A DNA stretch of 64,000 bases from Hyphococcus sp. Lineage in GTDB: Bacteria > Pseudomonadota > Alphaproteobacteria > Caulobacterales > Parvularculaceae. This document shows positions 8,661-17,478 of the stretch, one piece after another. Under the pieces are notes generated by a model, which saw nothing but the letters and a program-made list of their open reading frames with translations, searched no databases and was not told the origin of the DNA. Numbering within the stretch: the stretch's first letter is position 1; every line of letters starts with the position of its first letter. Location: assembly GCA_028281665.1 (NCBI GenBank), contig JANQJK010000002.1, positions 1 through 64,000 of the forward strand, read 5' to 3'. The translations under genes were made by a program, and so were the position numbers.

Positions 8661-10397
8661 GTGCCCGCACTGAGGTTGCGTTCGCCATTGATGTTTTCGG
8701 GCGCGTTCCTGCTGCTCGCTGTCGTCTATTCGTCGTATTTCAGCGTTGCCGTTCGGACGGACGCCGCCGCTGCGGCTGATCGGTTTCAGACACTTGTGAA
8801 TATCGGCGCGCCGCGGCGCGCGGCAAAGCACGGCGAGCGGGCGATCACGCTGGCCCTCAAGGAAGGCGCGACGGAAAACGATGTCGCGCCGCTGAAAGCC
8901 GCGGTCGCCGACGCGCAAACGGCCCGACGGAAGTATCAACGAGCCGCGGACCTCCTTCTGGACGCGCTGACAGCAGGATGGGGTCAAAACCTCCCCATCG
9001 CCGAGCGCATCGAATACGAGGACCGCCTCGCCCGCGCCTACCTGCTGGACGGCAATCTCGAAAAAGCCGCCGCCATTTACACCTCGTTTCTGGAGCTTGC
9101 CGGGGACGCTGTCGCATTGCCGAACGATGCGCGTATTGCGCCCGACGCAAAACTCCATGCGTCGAAGCTCTCCGCCGCCGCAGACGCATTCCTGCGCGTC
9201 GTGAACCATGCCGAGCCGCGCCCGCTGACCGGCGCGACGCCGGAACACGTTCTCGCCAGCGCGACGCAACTCGCAGACCTCGGCGGCTTTTACGGCATGC
9301 GCGAGGGAGGTGAATACGCCGCTGCCGGCCTCCTCGCGACGGCCTATGAGGCGCGCAAACGAATTCGCGGCGTGGACCATCAGGATACGGTGCAACTGAC
9401 ACTGATGCTGGGCCCGCTTTACACGAAAATGGGCCGGCTGCGCGACGCCGAAACGCTCTACCTCGAAGCCTTTCACGCGCAGGAACGCGCGAAAGGCGCC
9501 AACAGCCCCGATCTCAGCCTCTACATCAAACTGCTTGCAGGGGTCTACGAAAAACAGGAACGGTTTACCGAAGCCCAGGCGCTGTATGAACATATGCGGC
9601 GGTTGTTTCGCGATGCTTTCGGCGCGCAGCGATATTCCGTGAACCGGGACAAAGACCGGCGCGAATATATCAACCGCCCCGTGTCGCAGCATTTTCCTCT
9701 GGAGGCGTCGTATTCGCCCAAAGATCTGGTGTCGGCGTCCGAGTTTTTCGTGCCGACCGCAAAACTGCCCAACATCGATGAGATGAAATTGCGGCTGGCG
9801 GCCGATCGTGGCAGCGACGCGCGGGAGGAAAACCTGCCTGCCCGCCTCGCCCAGCTGATTTCGCTTTGCCGTTCGGAATCCGACGAGGTGATATCGCTGC
9901 GTTCCGGATACCGCTCATTCCAGACGCAGGCTGCTCTGCACGCGCGCAACGGAGATCGCGGTACGGTGACGCCGCCGGGCGTCTCCGAACACCAGACCGG
10001 TCTTGCAGCGGACATCAACGTCAATGGGCGTTTCATGCGTCAGAGCGACCGCGCGTTTCAATGCTTCGAAGAGAACGCCTTTCGGTTTGGCTTCATTCTT
10101 TCCTATCCGCCCGGCAATGATTACCTGCCCGGCGAGGACAGCTACGAGCCCTGGCACTGGCGCTATGTGGGCATTCAGACGGCGCAACTCTATCGGGAAG
10201 CCGGGCCGCACAACCAGCCGCAGGAATTCCTTGCGGCCCTGCCCTGCTTCCAGGAGCGCGCCGCCAGCGGCGTCTTCCCCACGGCAGGCGAGCGCGATAT
10301 CTGCCTCGATGGGAAACCGGCCCAGCTCGCGAATGCGGCGCCGGCGCAACCCAGGCGGGAATCCCCCGACGCGGCCCGCATTTTGAATGATTGGTAG
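8661..10397 (+). CDS. TPR-containing M15 (VanY/DdcY-type) D-alanyl-D-alanine carboxypeptidase
   Basis: A 578-residue exported peptidoglycan peptidase. The GTG at 8661 follows GGAGGGG and starts a short basic segment plus a hydrophobic stretch (MFSGAFLLLAVVYSSYF), a signal anchor. Residues about 40-330 are helical with tetratricopeptide features (LGPLYTKMGRLRDAETLYLEA). The C-terminal catalytic domain has SEHQTGLAAD at 442-451 (zinc His and Asp) and EPWHW at about 496 (catalytic Glu and third zinc ligand). It probably trims stem peptides in the periplasm, with the TPR part binding a partner or cell-wall complex. The degenerate receiver/GGDEF gene follows 59 bases on. Family call firm, role of the TPR part inferred. 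Confidence 0.85.
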   Translation: MPALRLRSPLMFSGAFLLLAVVYSSYFSVAVRTDAAAAADRFQTLVNIGAPRRAAKHGERAITLALKEGATENDVAPLKAAVADAQTARRKYQRAADLLLDALTAGWGQNLPIAERIEYEDRLARAYLLDGNLEKAAAIYTSFLELAGDAVALPNDARIAPDAKLHASKLSAAADAFLRVVNHAEPRPLTGATPEHVLASATQLADLGGFYGMREGGEYAAAGLLATAYEARKRIRGVDHQDTVQLTLMLGPLYTKMGRLRDAETLYLEAFHAQERAKGANSPDLSLYIKLLAGVYEKQERFTEAQALYEHMRRLFRDAFGAQRYSVNRDKDRREYINRPVSQHFPLEASYSPKDLVSASEFFVPTAKLPNIDEMKLRLAADRGSDAREENLPARLAQLISLCRSESDEVISLRSGYRSFQTQAALHARNGDRGTVTPPGVSEHQTGLAADINVNGRFMRQSDRAFQCFEENAFRFGFILSYPPGNDYLPGEDSYEPWHWRYVGIQTAQLYREAGPHNQPQEFLAALPCFQERAASGVFPTAGERDICLDGKPAQLANAAPAQPRRESPDAARILNDW

Positions 10398-10456
10398 CGA
10401 ACCGCAGGGCGAGCGCCGGTAATCCCGACGCGAAGCCCCCGCAATCCGGACCGACC

Positions 10457-11806
10457 ATGACCAAGCAGCCCGCCCAGCGCTCCCGCGCGCATATCGCATG
10501 CGTATCTGCGGGCGCAGCGCCGGACCCGGCGTTAACCGAAATCTGCGCCAAAGCGGGATACCGGGTCTTTGAGACGACCGATGCCGACCGCGCAGATCTG
10601 GCCCTGATCGACCTCCGCCGGACGCGCATCACATCGCGGCGCGCCGCTTCTATTGCCGACGCCATCAGGCGGAAATCGTCGGATGCATCGCTGTTGTTCG
10701 TTGTCGATCCGGAAACTGAAATCCGGGAATTCGCGACCCTGCGCCGGTTCGGCGAGGTGGCGCCCGCGGGCGAAGCAGCAGATCATATCGGCCGCCGGAT
10801 GCGCGAGACAATTCGTATACGCAATATCGCCGAAGAGGCTGGCGAAAGGCTGAAATCACTGGCGGCTATCAACCGCGTTGTCGATTTTCCCGTGATTACG
10901 ACGGATGGATCGCCGCCGCGAATCCTGATCGTCGGCGCACCGGGCCCGGCGGCAATCGACGCAATCAACGCAGTCAGCAACGTCGCCGACACCTGCGCCT
11001 GCGTATTGACGGCCGGTCAGGCCATGCGCGCCCTCGACCATCAGCCCTTCGACATTGCAGTCTTCCTGCCGATCACCGCTGACGGCGCCATTCCGGCGCT
11101 GACCCGCGCATTGCGCCGGCATCCGAAACTCGGCCGGACGGCCCTCGTGCAGATCGGCGAAAGCGCGGACGATCTGGCGATGGCCGCGCAACGGGGCGGC
11201 GGCGCGGAGTTTGTCCTGCGCTCTCACATCTCCGCCGCGCTTGGGCAACGGGCGGTATTAACGGCGCGGCGGGTGCGGCTCGTAAACGCCATGCGCGGTT
11301 TTCTACGGGCCTGCTCCGGAGAGGGCGTGCGTGACGCCGCGTCCGGGGTTTTTACGCCGACATTTCTCGGCCAGCATGGCGCGCGCATCGCCGCAAGGGC
11401 GGACCAGACCGGACGGCCCCTGAGCGTCATCCTCATCCGGCTTTCCGATAACAGCGAGGGACGCCGGGAAAGCGACCGGCGCGCGCTACGTCAGGGCGCC
11501 CGGCTGCTCGGCCGCATCACACGGGCGGAAGACATGGTTGCGCGCATTGCCCCTGGCCTCTTCGCTGTGATCTGCCCCGCGACAACATCCGCCGACGCCC
11601 GTCACATCGCGTTGCGGGTGGGCGGCGTTCTCTCAAACACGGCTTTCCGCCGGGATAATGACGGGGCGCCCCAGTCGCTTACAATCGACGTCGCTGTCGG
11701 CGCCCACCAACACGGCGCGGCGATCAGCGAGACGATCGCCGCTGCGCTTCGCAAACTGCCGGGTTCAGACAAACCTAGGCAGCCTCGGAAGCAATCTCCG
11801 CAATGA
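10457..11806 (+). CDS. Degenerate receiver-receiver-GGDEF regulator
   Basis: A 449-residue cytoplasmic protein. Two Rossmann-like segments near residues 10-105 and 155-270 (ALIDLRRTRI; RILIVGAPGPAAIDAI) resemble response-regulator receivers but lack a clear phospho-acceptor Asp pattern. The C-terminal part follows a GGDEF domain layout, with LLGRITRAEDMVARIAPGLFAVICPAT. The signature is APGLF rather than GGDEF, so it is probably not a diguanylate cyclase. Caulobacter relatives such as PopA and PleD share this three-domain plan. I infer a c-di-GMP effector or protein scaffold. The 3' end overlaps mfd by 32 bases, tail to tail. Confidence 0.7.
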   Translation: MTKQPAQRSRAHIACVSAGAAPDPALTEICAKAGYRVFETTDADRADLALIDLRRTRITSRRAASIADAIRRKSSDASLLFVVDPETEIREFATLRRFGEVAPAGEAADHIGRRMRETIRIRNIAEEAGERLKSLAAINRVVDFPVITTDGSPPRILIVGAPGPAAIDAINAVSNVADTCACVLTAGQAMRALDHQPFDIAVFLPITADGAIPALTRALRRHPKLGRTALVQIGESADDLAMAAQRGGGAEFVLRSHISAALGQRAVLTARRVRLVNAMRGFLRACSGEGVRDAASGVFTPTFLGQHGARIAARADQTGRPLSVILIRLSDNSEGRRESDRRALRQGARLLGRITRAEDMVARIAPGLFAVICPATTSADARHIALRVGGVLSNTAFRRDNDGAPQSLTIDVAVGAHQHGAAISETIAAALRKLPGSDKPRQPRKQSPQ

Positions 11807-14800
11807 TGCTTGCCGCGCGGCGAGCCCCCTTCAGGCGCATCGACTCGCCGGGCCAGTCCTGCCGGAAAACGAGTTTCTGGTCGGGCCGAACTTTCATGTC
11901 GTAGGGCGAGGACGAAATAAACTCGATCAAACCGGCCGGATTAACGAACTGATCGTTGCGGAACCCGACGACGGCGCCCTTCGGTCCGGCGTCGATCTTC
12001 GCGATGCCCGCGCGCCGGCAGATCGTCTTGATGGCGACGATTTCGAGCAAGTGTTCCACTTCCGTCGGCATTGGCCCGAACCGGTCGACCAGTTCTGCCG
12101 CAAACGCATCGATTTCCGGCTCGCCTGTTACGTCGCCGAGCCGGCGATAGAGCGCCATGCGAACGTCGAGATCTGCAACATAGCTTTCCGGGATCAGGAC
12201 CGACGTGCCGATATTGATCTGGGGCGACCATGCATCCTCAACGGCGCCGCCGCCCTCGCGCAATTCGGCGACCGCTTCCTCCAGCATGTGCTGATACAGC
12301 TCGACGCCCACCTCCTTGACGTTGCCGGACTGTTCCTCGCCCAAAAGATTGCCGGCGCCGCGAATATCGAGGTCGTGGCTTGCAAGCGTGAACCCGGCGC
12401 CCAACGTATCCAGCGATTGCATGACCTTGAGGCGCCGCTCCGCGCCCTCGGTCAGTTTCTTCCGCGGGCTTGTGGTTAGATAGGCGTAGGCCCGTTGCTT
12501 TGACCGCCCAACCCTGCCGCGTAACTGATAGAGCTGCGCAAGACCAAACATGTCCGCATGATGAATAATCATCGTGTTGGCGGTTGGTATATCGAGACCG
12601 GACTCGATGATGGTCGTTGAGACGAGAACGTCGAACTTGCCCTCATAAAAGGCCGTCATGATGTCTTCGAGCTCGCTGGGGCTCATCTGGCCGTGGGCGA
12701 TCTTGAATTTCAGCTCCGGCATTTCATCGCGCAGAAACTCCGCAATGCCGTTCAGGTCTTTAATCCGCGGCGCAACGTAAAAACTCTGGCCGCCGCGATA
12801 ATGCTCGCGCAATAATGTCTCGCGTGTCACGACGGGATCGAAAGGTCCGACCGTTGTGCGCACGGCCAGCCGGTCAACCGGCGGCGTCGCGATAAGGGAG
12901 AGATCGCGAATGCCTGACATCGCCAGTTGCAAAGTGCGCGGGATCGGCGTGGCGGTCAGCGTCAGGACATGGGTGTCGCCGCGAAACTCCTTCAGGCGTT
13001 CTTTGTGCTTGACGCCGAAATGCTGTTCCTCGTCGATAATGAGAAGGCCGAGATCGCGGAACTTGATTGTCTTTGCAAGGAGCGCATGAGTGCCGATAAC
13101 GATGTCCACATCCCCGGCGGCGACGCCGTCGCGCACCGCCGATGCATCCGCCGTTGAAACCATGCGTGAGAGCTGGCGCACCTTGACCGGAAACCCTTTG
13201 AAGCGTTCGGAGAAATTCCTGAAGTGTTGCCGCACCAGCAGGGTCGTCGGCGCGACGACAGCGACCTGACGCCCGGTCATCGCAGCGACAAATGCGGCGC
13301 GCAGGGCTACTTCCGTCTTGCCGAACCCGACATCGCCGCAGATGAGTCGGTCCATAGGCTGACCTTTGGCAAGGTCCTCAATGACGTCGGCAATCGCGTT
13401 TTCCTGATCCTCAGTTTCGGCAAACGGAAAACGCGCGCAAAACTCATCATAAAGCCCGTCGGTCGGCGCCAGCGTATCGGCGCGCTGCATGGCGCGTTTG
13501 GCGGCAACTTTGATGAGTTCCTCCGCCAGCATTTTGATACGCGCGCGCATCTTCGCTTTGCGGCCCTGCCATGCTGCGCCGCCCAGTTTATCGAGCTGCT
13601 GGTTGGCGTCTTCCGGACCGAAGCGAGACAGGAGATCAATGTTCTCAACGGGCAGAAAAAGCTTGTCGCCGCCATGATAGGCGAGATGCAGGCAGTCATG
13701 GGGCGCGCCCTGCACCTCCAGGGTTTTCAGCCCGTCATATCGGGCGACCCCATGGTCCACATGCACCACGAGGTCGCCGACAGAAAGACCGGAGGCTTCG
13801 GTAAGAAAATTCTCCGCCCGTTTCCGCCGCGTTCTGCGCACCAGCCGGTCGCCGAGGATATCCTGCTCGGAAAGGAAAACCGCGTCGTCGGTTTCAAATC
13901 CCTGCTCAAGTCCCAAAGTTGCGGTTGAGACGCCCGCGCGGAGATCGTTGAAACTGTCAGCATGAACGATATCGCCGGCCTTGTGGTCCGACAGCACGGT
14001 GCGCAACCGGTCGGCCGATCCCCCCGTCCAGCAGGCGATGACCGTTTTCCGGTCTGCATTCTCCCTGATATGCCCGACAACAGCGTCAAAGACGTTGACC
14101 TTCTCGCCCGACCGCTCCGCGGCAAAGTTACGCCCGGTCTTTGCGCCGAAATTGTAGCAGCGCTCATTCGGCTGCGGCGCGAATGGCGAAAGCGGGCGCA
14201 GATTTGACGGGGCAAGATGCGCCGACCAATCCTCATCGCTGAGATAAAGCATGTCCGGCGGGAGCGGACGGTAGACCGACGCGGAGAACTCGGAGTTCCT
14301 GGGCCGCCGTGTCTCGGCGTCTTCTGCCCGCGCATCGTAATGATCGCTGATGGCGCGAAAGCGCTCGGAAGCCGCCTCCTCTAAAAGATGATCGAGGAAG
14401 ATCAATCCGTCGCCGATGAAATCGAATAGCGTGTCCGTGTTTTCGTAGAACAACGGCAACCAGTGTTCTGCGCCCGCATGCATGCGGCCTGCGCTGATCG
14501 CCTCGTAGAGCGGATCGTCCCCCGCAGCGCCGAAGGCCTTGACGAAGCCCGTGCGAAACCGGGCGATGGTCTCGTCGGTCAGAAGGATTTCCGAGGCGGC
14601 GTTAAGATCAAAGCGCGCGAGCTGTTTCGTTGTTCGTTGGGTCTCCGCGTCGAACCCGCGCACGGACTCCAGTTGGTCGCCAAAAAAGTCGAGCCGAACC
14701 GGCTCGTCTGCGCCGGGTGGAAATATGTCGACAAGCCCGCCGCGCACCGCGAACTCGCCCCGTTCGCGCACGGTGGACGAGCGCGCATAGCCGTTTACGC

Positions 14801-15278
14801 CGAGATATGTGACGAGGTCGTCCATATCGACGGTAGCGCCGGGCGCCAGAGACATGGAGGCGGCCGTTACGATATCGCGCGGCGGCGTGCGCTGGACCGC
14901 TGCATTAACGGAAGTCACGACGATGACCGCGCCTTTACCGCGATGGGCCGCGATCAACGACAGGGCCGCCATACGCCGTGCGCAGACGGCGCTGGACGGC
15001 GAGACGCGGTCGTAAGGGAGGCAGTCCCATGCCGGAAACTCGATGACGGCCGTGTCAGGCGCGAAGAAGCCAAGGGCCTGCACCATGGCGGCTGCGCGGG
15101 CGCCGTCGCGGGCAATATGCACAACGATGTCTCCGCGCGTGCGCGCCGCTTCGGCGACGCAGATCGCGTCTGCGCCCTCCGGCGCCCCATAGACGGGTAA
15201 CAAGCCGTCCGTGCTCCACGCTTTCTCTGCGCCAATCTGCGCGACGCCCGACGTCATTTTTGTTCCGGAATCCGGCAT
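11775..15278 (-). CDS. mfd: Transcription-repair coupling factor
   Basis: A 1167-residue ATP-dependent translocase that removes RNA polymerase stalled at DNA damage and recruits UvrA. The N-terminal UvrB-like module is followed by the RNA-polymerase-interacting domain (VVHVDHGVARYDGL). The SF2 translocase has LICGDVGFGKTEVALR (Walker A), DEEQHFGVKHK (motif II), LTLTATPIPRTL and QLRGRVGRSKQ (motif VI). The C-terminal TRCF domain is complete. I chose the ATG at 15278, preceded by TGAGG, over a TTG nine bases upstream. It is the third gene of a gabT-sdhE-mfd run. Length matches the family. Confidence 0.97.
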   Translation of the reverse strand: MPDSGTKMTSGVAQIGAEKAWSTDGLLPVYGAPEGADAICVAEAARTRGDIVVHIARDGARAAAMVQALGFFAPDTAVIEFPAWDCLPYDRVSPSSAVCARRMAALSLIAAHRGKGAVIVVTSVNAAVQRTPPRDIVTAASMSLAPGATVDMDDLVTYLGVNGYARSSTVRERGEFAVRGGLVDIFPPGADEPVRLDFFGDQLESVRGFDAETQRTTKQLARFDLNAASEILLTDETIARFRTGFVKAFGAAGDDPLYEAISAGRMHAGAEHWLPLFYENTDTLFDFIGDGLIFLDHLLEEAASERFRAISDHYDARAEDAETRRPRNSEFSASVYRPLPPDMLYLSDEDWSAHLAPSNLRPLSPFAPQPNERCYNFGAKTGRNFAAERSGEKVNVFDAVVGHIRENADRKTVIACWTGGSADRLRTVLSDHKAGDIVHADSFNDLRAGVSTATLGLEQGFETDDAVFLSEQDILGDRLVRRTRRKRAENFLTEASGLSVGDLVVHVDHGVARYDGLKTLEVQGAPHDCLHLAYHGGDKLFLPVENIDLLSRFGPEDANQQLDKLGGAAWQGRKAKMRARIKMLAEELIKVAAKRAMQRADTLAPTDGLYDEFCARFPFAETEDQENAIADVIEDLAKGQPMDRLICGDVGFGKTEVALRAAFVAAMTGRQVAVVAPTTLLVRQHFRNFSERFKGFPVKVRQLSRMVSTADASAVRDGVAAGDVDIVIGTHALLAKTIKFRDLGLLIIDEEQHFGVKHKERLKEFRGDTHVLTLTATPIPRTLQLAMSGIRDLSLIATPPVDRLAVRTTVGPFDPVVTRETLLREHYRGGQSFYVAPRIKDLNGIAEFLRDEMPELKFKIAHGQMSPSELEDIMTAFYEGKFDVLVSTTIIESGLDIPTANTMIIHHADMFGLAQLYQLRGRVGRSKQRAYAYLTTSPRKKLTEGAERRLKVMQSLDTLGAGFTLASHDLDIRGAGNLLGEEQSGNVKEVGVELYQHMLEEAVAELREGGGAVEDAWSPQINIGTSVLIPESYVADLDVRMALYRRLGDVTGEPEIDAFAAELVDRFGPMPTEVEHLLEIVAIKTICRRAGIAKIDAGPKGAVVGFRNDQFVNPAGLIEFISSSPYDMKVRPDQKLVFRQDWPGESMRLKGARRAASIIAEIASEAA

Positions 15279-15372
15279 AATCCTCAACGCAAAATGCGCG
15301 GAGCCCCGGTTTGGAGTTCCGCGTTTTCATGTGCATGACTTAGGGGCTAAACCTTGATCCTGCAATCACGCG

Positions 15373-15636
15373 TCAGCTGTTTTGCAGGTCAAACGTGCGC
15401 AATTTTGCAAAAACCGGCCCTGCGAGATTTGCCGGCGGCTCCGCCTTTCCCGTCGCCCAGGCGTAGAGATCGCGGTCGTTGAGCGTAAGGAGCGCTTCGA
15501 ACTCGTCGAGATCATTATCCGTCATCTCGCCGAGATGCGCCTTTGCGAAACCGCCAATTAAGAGGTCCGCCTCTTTAAACCCACGATAGCTCGCCCGATA
15601 GAGCAGTTTTTTCCGGCGTTTATCAACGGCGTCCAT
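15373..15636 (-). CDS. sdhE: Succinate dehydrogenase flavinylation factor SdhE
   Basis: An 87-residue protein of the SdhE/YgfY/CptB family, which promotes covalent FAD attachment to SdhA. The diagnostic RGxxE surface motif appears as RGFKEAD, followed by LLIGGFAKAHL and the acidic DNDLDEFEALL helix. Its ATG overlaps the gabT stop (TGATG), so translation is probably coupled. mfd follows 94 bases downstream. An sdhE-mfd neighbourhood is common in alphaproteobacteria; gabT in front is less usual. Confidence 0.92.
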   Translation of the reverse strand: MDAVDKRRKKLLYRASYRGFKEADLLIGGFAKAHLGEMTDNDLDEFEALLTLNDRDLYAWATGKAEPPANLAGPVFAKLRTFDLQNS

Positions 15637-16946
15637 CAGTTTTTTAACGCCGCTTCCGTGGCGTCCGCAAAGATATCGAGGCCTTCATTCAGCATGTCGT
15701 CGGAGATGACGAGCGGCGCCAGTGAGCGCAGGCACTGCGCATAGGCGCCCGCCGTCGTCATGATGAGGCCGCGGCTGCGCGCTTCCAAGAGAATTTTGGC
15801 GGCAAGGTCGCCATTCGGCTTGGAGGGGTCGCCATCCTTTACGAATTCGACCGCGCACATGCCGCCGACGCGGCGCACGTCGCCGAGAACGCACTTGGCG
15901 ACGCCGTTTTGCAACTCCGTCCAGCGCCGCTCGGTCTGCGCGCCGATTTCCTCTGCACGCTGAAGAAGTCCCTCTTCTTCGATGATCTGGAACACTGCGA
16001 GCGCCGCCGCGCATGCAACCGGATTCCCGCCGTAGGTCGATCCCATGGACCCGGCGAGGACTTTGTCCATCAGGTCCGCCTTTCCGGTAAGCGCCGACAG
16101 CGGAAGACCGGCGGCGATGGATTTCGCAACGCAAAGGAGGTCGGGCTCAACGCCCGCGCGCTCAAACGCAAAGTATTTGCCTGTCCGGCCCATGCCAGAT
16201 TGAATTTCATCGGCGATCAGCAAAATGCCGTGCTCGTCGCATTTCGCGCGCAGGCCCTTCAGGAACTCCGGCGGCGCGGGATTAAAACCGCCCTCGCCCT
16301 GCACCGGCTCGACGATCATCGCCGCGACTTCATTTGCGTTGATTGCCGTTTTGAAGATGTGATCGAGACAGGACAGGCACCCCTCGACCGACACCCCGTG
16401 ATAGGCGTCGGGATAAGGCGCGTGAAACACCGCAGGCACGTAAGGCCCGAAACCCACCTTGTAGGGCTTTGACTTGCCGGTCAGGGTCGTCGCCAGCAGC
16501 GTGCGTCCGTGAAAGGCGCCTTCAAAGGCGATAACGCCCGGTCGGCCGGTAATCTGGCGCGCGAACTTCACGGCGTTCTCAACCGCCTCGGCGCCCGAGT
16601 TAAAAAGCGCGGTCTTCTTTGGCGTATCCCCCGGCGCCACCCGGTTCAGGGTTTCGCAGACTTCGACATACTCCTCATACTGTGCAATCCCGAAGGCGGT
16701 GTGGATGAAGTCTTCCGTCTGCTTTTTGATCGCCTCGACCACCTTCGGGTGGGCGTGGCCCACATTCAGAACGCCAATGCCGCCAATGAAATCGATATAG
16801 CGCTTGCCCTCTACGTCCCACAGCTCGGCGCCACTGGCGCGGGCCGCGTAAATCCCGGATTTTGACGGAAGACCCTGCGGGCACGCTTCGTCGCGGCGCG
16901 CTTTCAGGCTCTCATTGGTTGCGAACTCGTTTTTGCCGTGGTCCAT
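15636..16946 (-). CDS. gabT: 4-aminobutyrate aminotransferase (class III aminotransferase)
   Basis: A 436-residue PLP enzyme that moves the amino group of GABA or a similar omega-amino acid to 2-oxoglutarate, giving succinate semialdehyde. The PLP lysine is in CVAKSIAAGLP (K275) and the ring-nitrogen aspartate in LIADEIQSG (D246). NSGAEAVENAVKFAR and FEGAFHGRT are the phosphate and substrate loops. Length and motifs fit GabT best among class III enzymes, but the exact amino donor is not proven. It ends in a one-base overlap with sdhE. No gabD is adjacent. Confidence 0.88.
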   Translation of the reverse strand: MDHGKNEFATNESLKARRDEACPQGLPSKSGIYAARASGAELWDVEGKRYIDFIGGIGVLNVGHAHPKVVEAIKKQTEDFIHTAFGIAQYEEYVEVCETLNRVAPGDTPKKTALFNSGAEAVENAVKFARQITGRPGVIAFEGAFHGRTLLATTLTGKSKPYKVGFGPYVPAVFHAPYPDAYHGVSVEGCLSCLDHIFKTAINANEVAAMIVEPVQGEGGFNPAPPEFLKGLRAKCDEHGILLIADEIQSGMGRTGKYFAFERAGVEPDLLCVAKSIAAGLPLSALTGKADLMDKVLAGSMGSTYGGNPVACAAALAVFQIIEEEGLLQRAEEIGAQTERRWTELQNGVAKCVLGDVRRVGGMCAVEFVKDGDPSKPNGDLAAKILLEARSRGLIMTTAGAYAQCLRSLAPLVISDDMLNEGLDIFADATEAALKN

Positions 16947-17011
16947 CGGGGGCCTCCTTCACTAAGTGGCCGCTCTAGCACGATGGGCGCGAAAGTGAAG
17001 GGCCGCCCTCG

Positions 17012-17469
17012 TCAGCCTTTTTGCTGCGCCGTCGAAGACAACATGATAACGGCGGCCGCCCCGACGCAGGCATCGTAAATGATGCAGGCAAACGCATACC
17101 ACGAGGGCGCAACGGAGCCGTCGATCACAAGATGGAGAAAATCCGTCGCCCCGTGCGCTAATATCAGTGCGCCAATATCAGCGCGCCAAGAAGCCAGGGG
17201 CGGCTTGAGCCGAGCGCGGCAAGGCCCGCAAAGATGAACCCAAGGGCGAACACGCCTTCGACGATCACGCCGGACCAGTCGCTGCGGGAAATGAAGTCTT
17301 TGCCGTCGAGCCCCATCACGGCGAAACCGACATAGATGCCGACCATCACGCAAAGCTGCGCGTAGACGAACTGCGCACGCGCCGGCCCTTTTAAAATGGC
17401 CATAACGCCGATGGCGCCCGCGGCGAGCGCCAGCGTTGCGCCTGCCAGAAATGGATTGAGCCCCTCCAT
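17012..17469 (-). pseudogene. Small multi-spanning membrane protein, frameshifted by a 14-bp tandem duplication
   Basis: Read from the ATG at 17469, the frame encodes 101 residues and stops at 17164, in the middle of a membrane segment (SSRPWLLGALILAH). The sequence that should follow (GATDFLHLVIDGSV and a fifth membrane helix) continues in another frame to a TGA at 17012. The break is two copies of a 14-base unit at 17160-17173 and 17174-17187, differing at one base. Removing one copy restores a 147-residue, five-helix protein. The gene lies ten bases downstream of the VIT transporter, so it is probably co-transcribed. Whether the shortened product works is unknown, and I do not recognise the family. 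Confidence 0.72.
17160..17187. repeat. 14-bp imperfect tandem duplication inside a membrane-protein gene
   Basis: The unit AATATCAGTGCGCC is followed directly by AATATCAGCGCGCC (one mismatch). Fourteen is not a multiple of three, so the second copy shifts the frame. The encoded peptide GALILAH appears twice in different frames, the signature of a tandem duplication. Confidence 0.9.
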
Positions 17470-17478
17470 TGGACGAGC

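Noticed and set aside
8616-9692. Long open frame (358 codons) on the minus strand
   Set aside because: It is fully antisense to the TPR-VanY peptidase gene, which has clear motifs and a ribosome site. Such shadows are common in GC-rich coding sequence.
13224-13928. Open frame on the plus strand inside mfd
   Set aside because: Antisense to the conserved Mfd helicase region; composition is that of a reverse-frame shadow.
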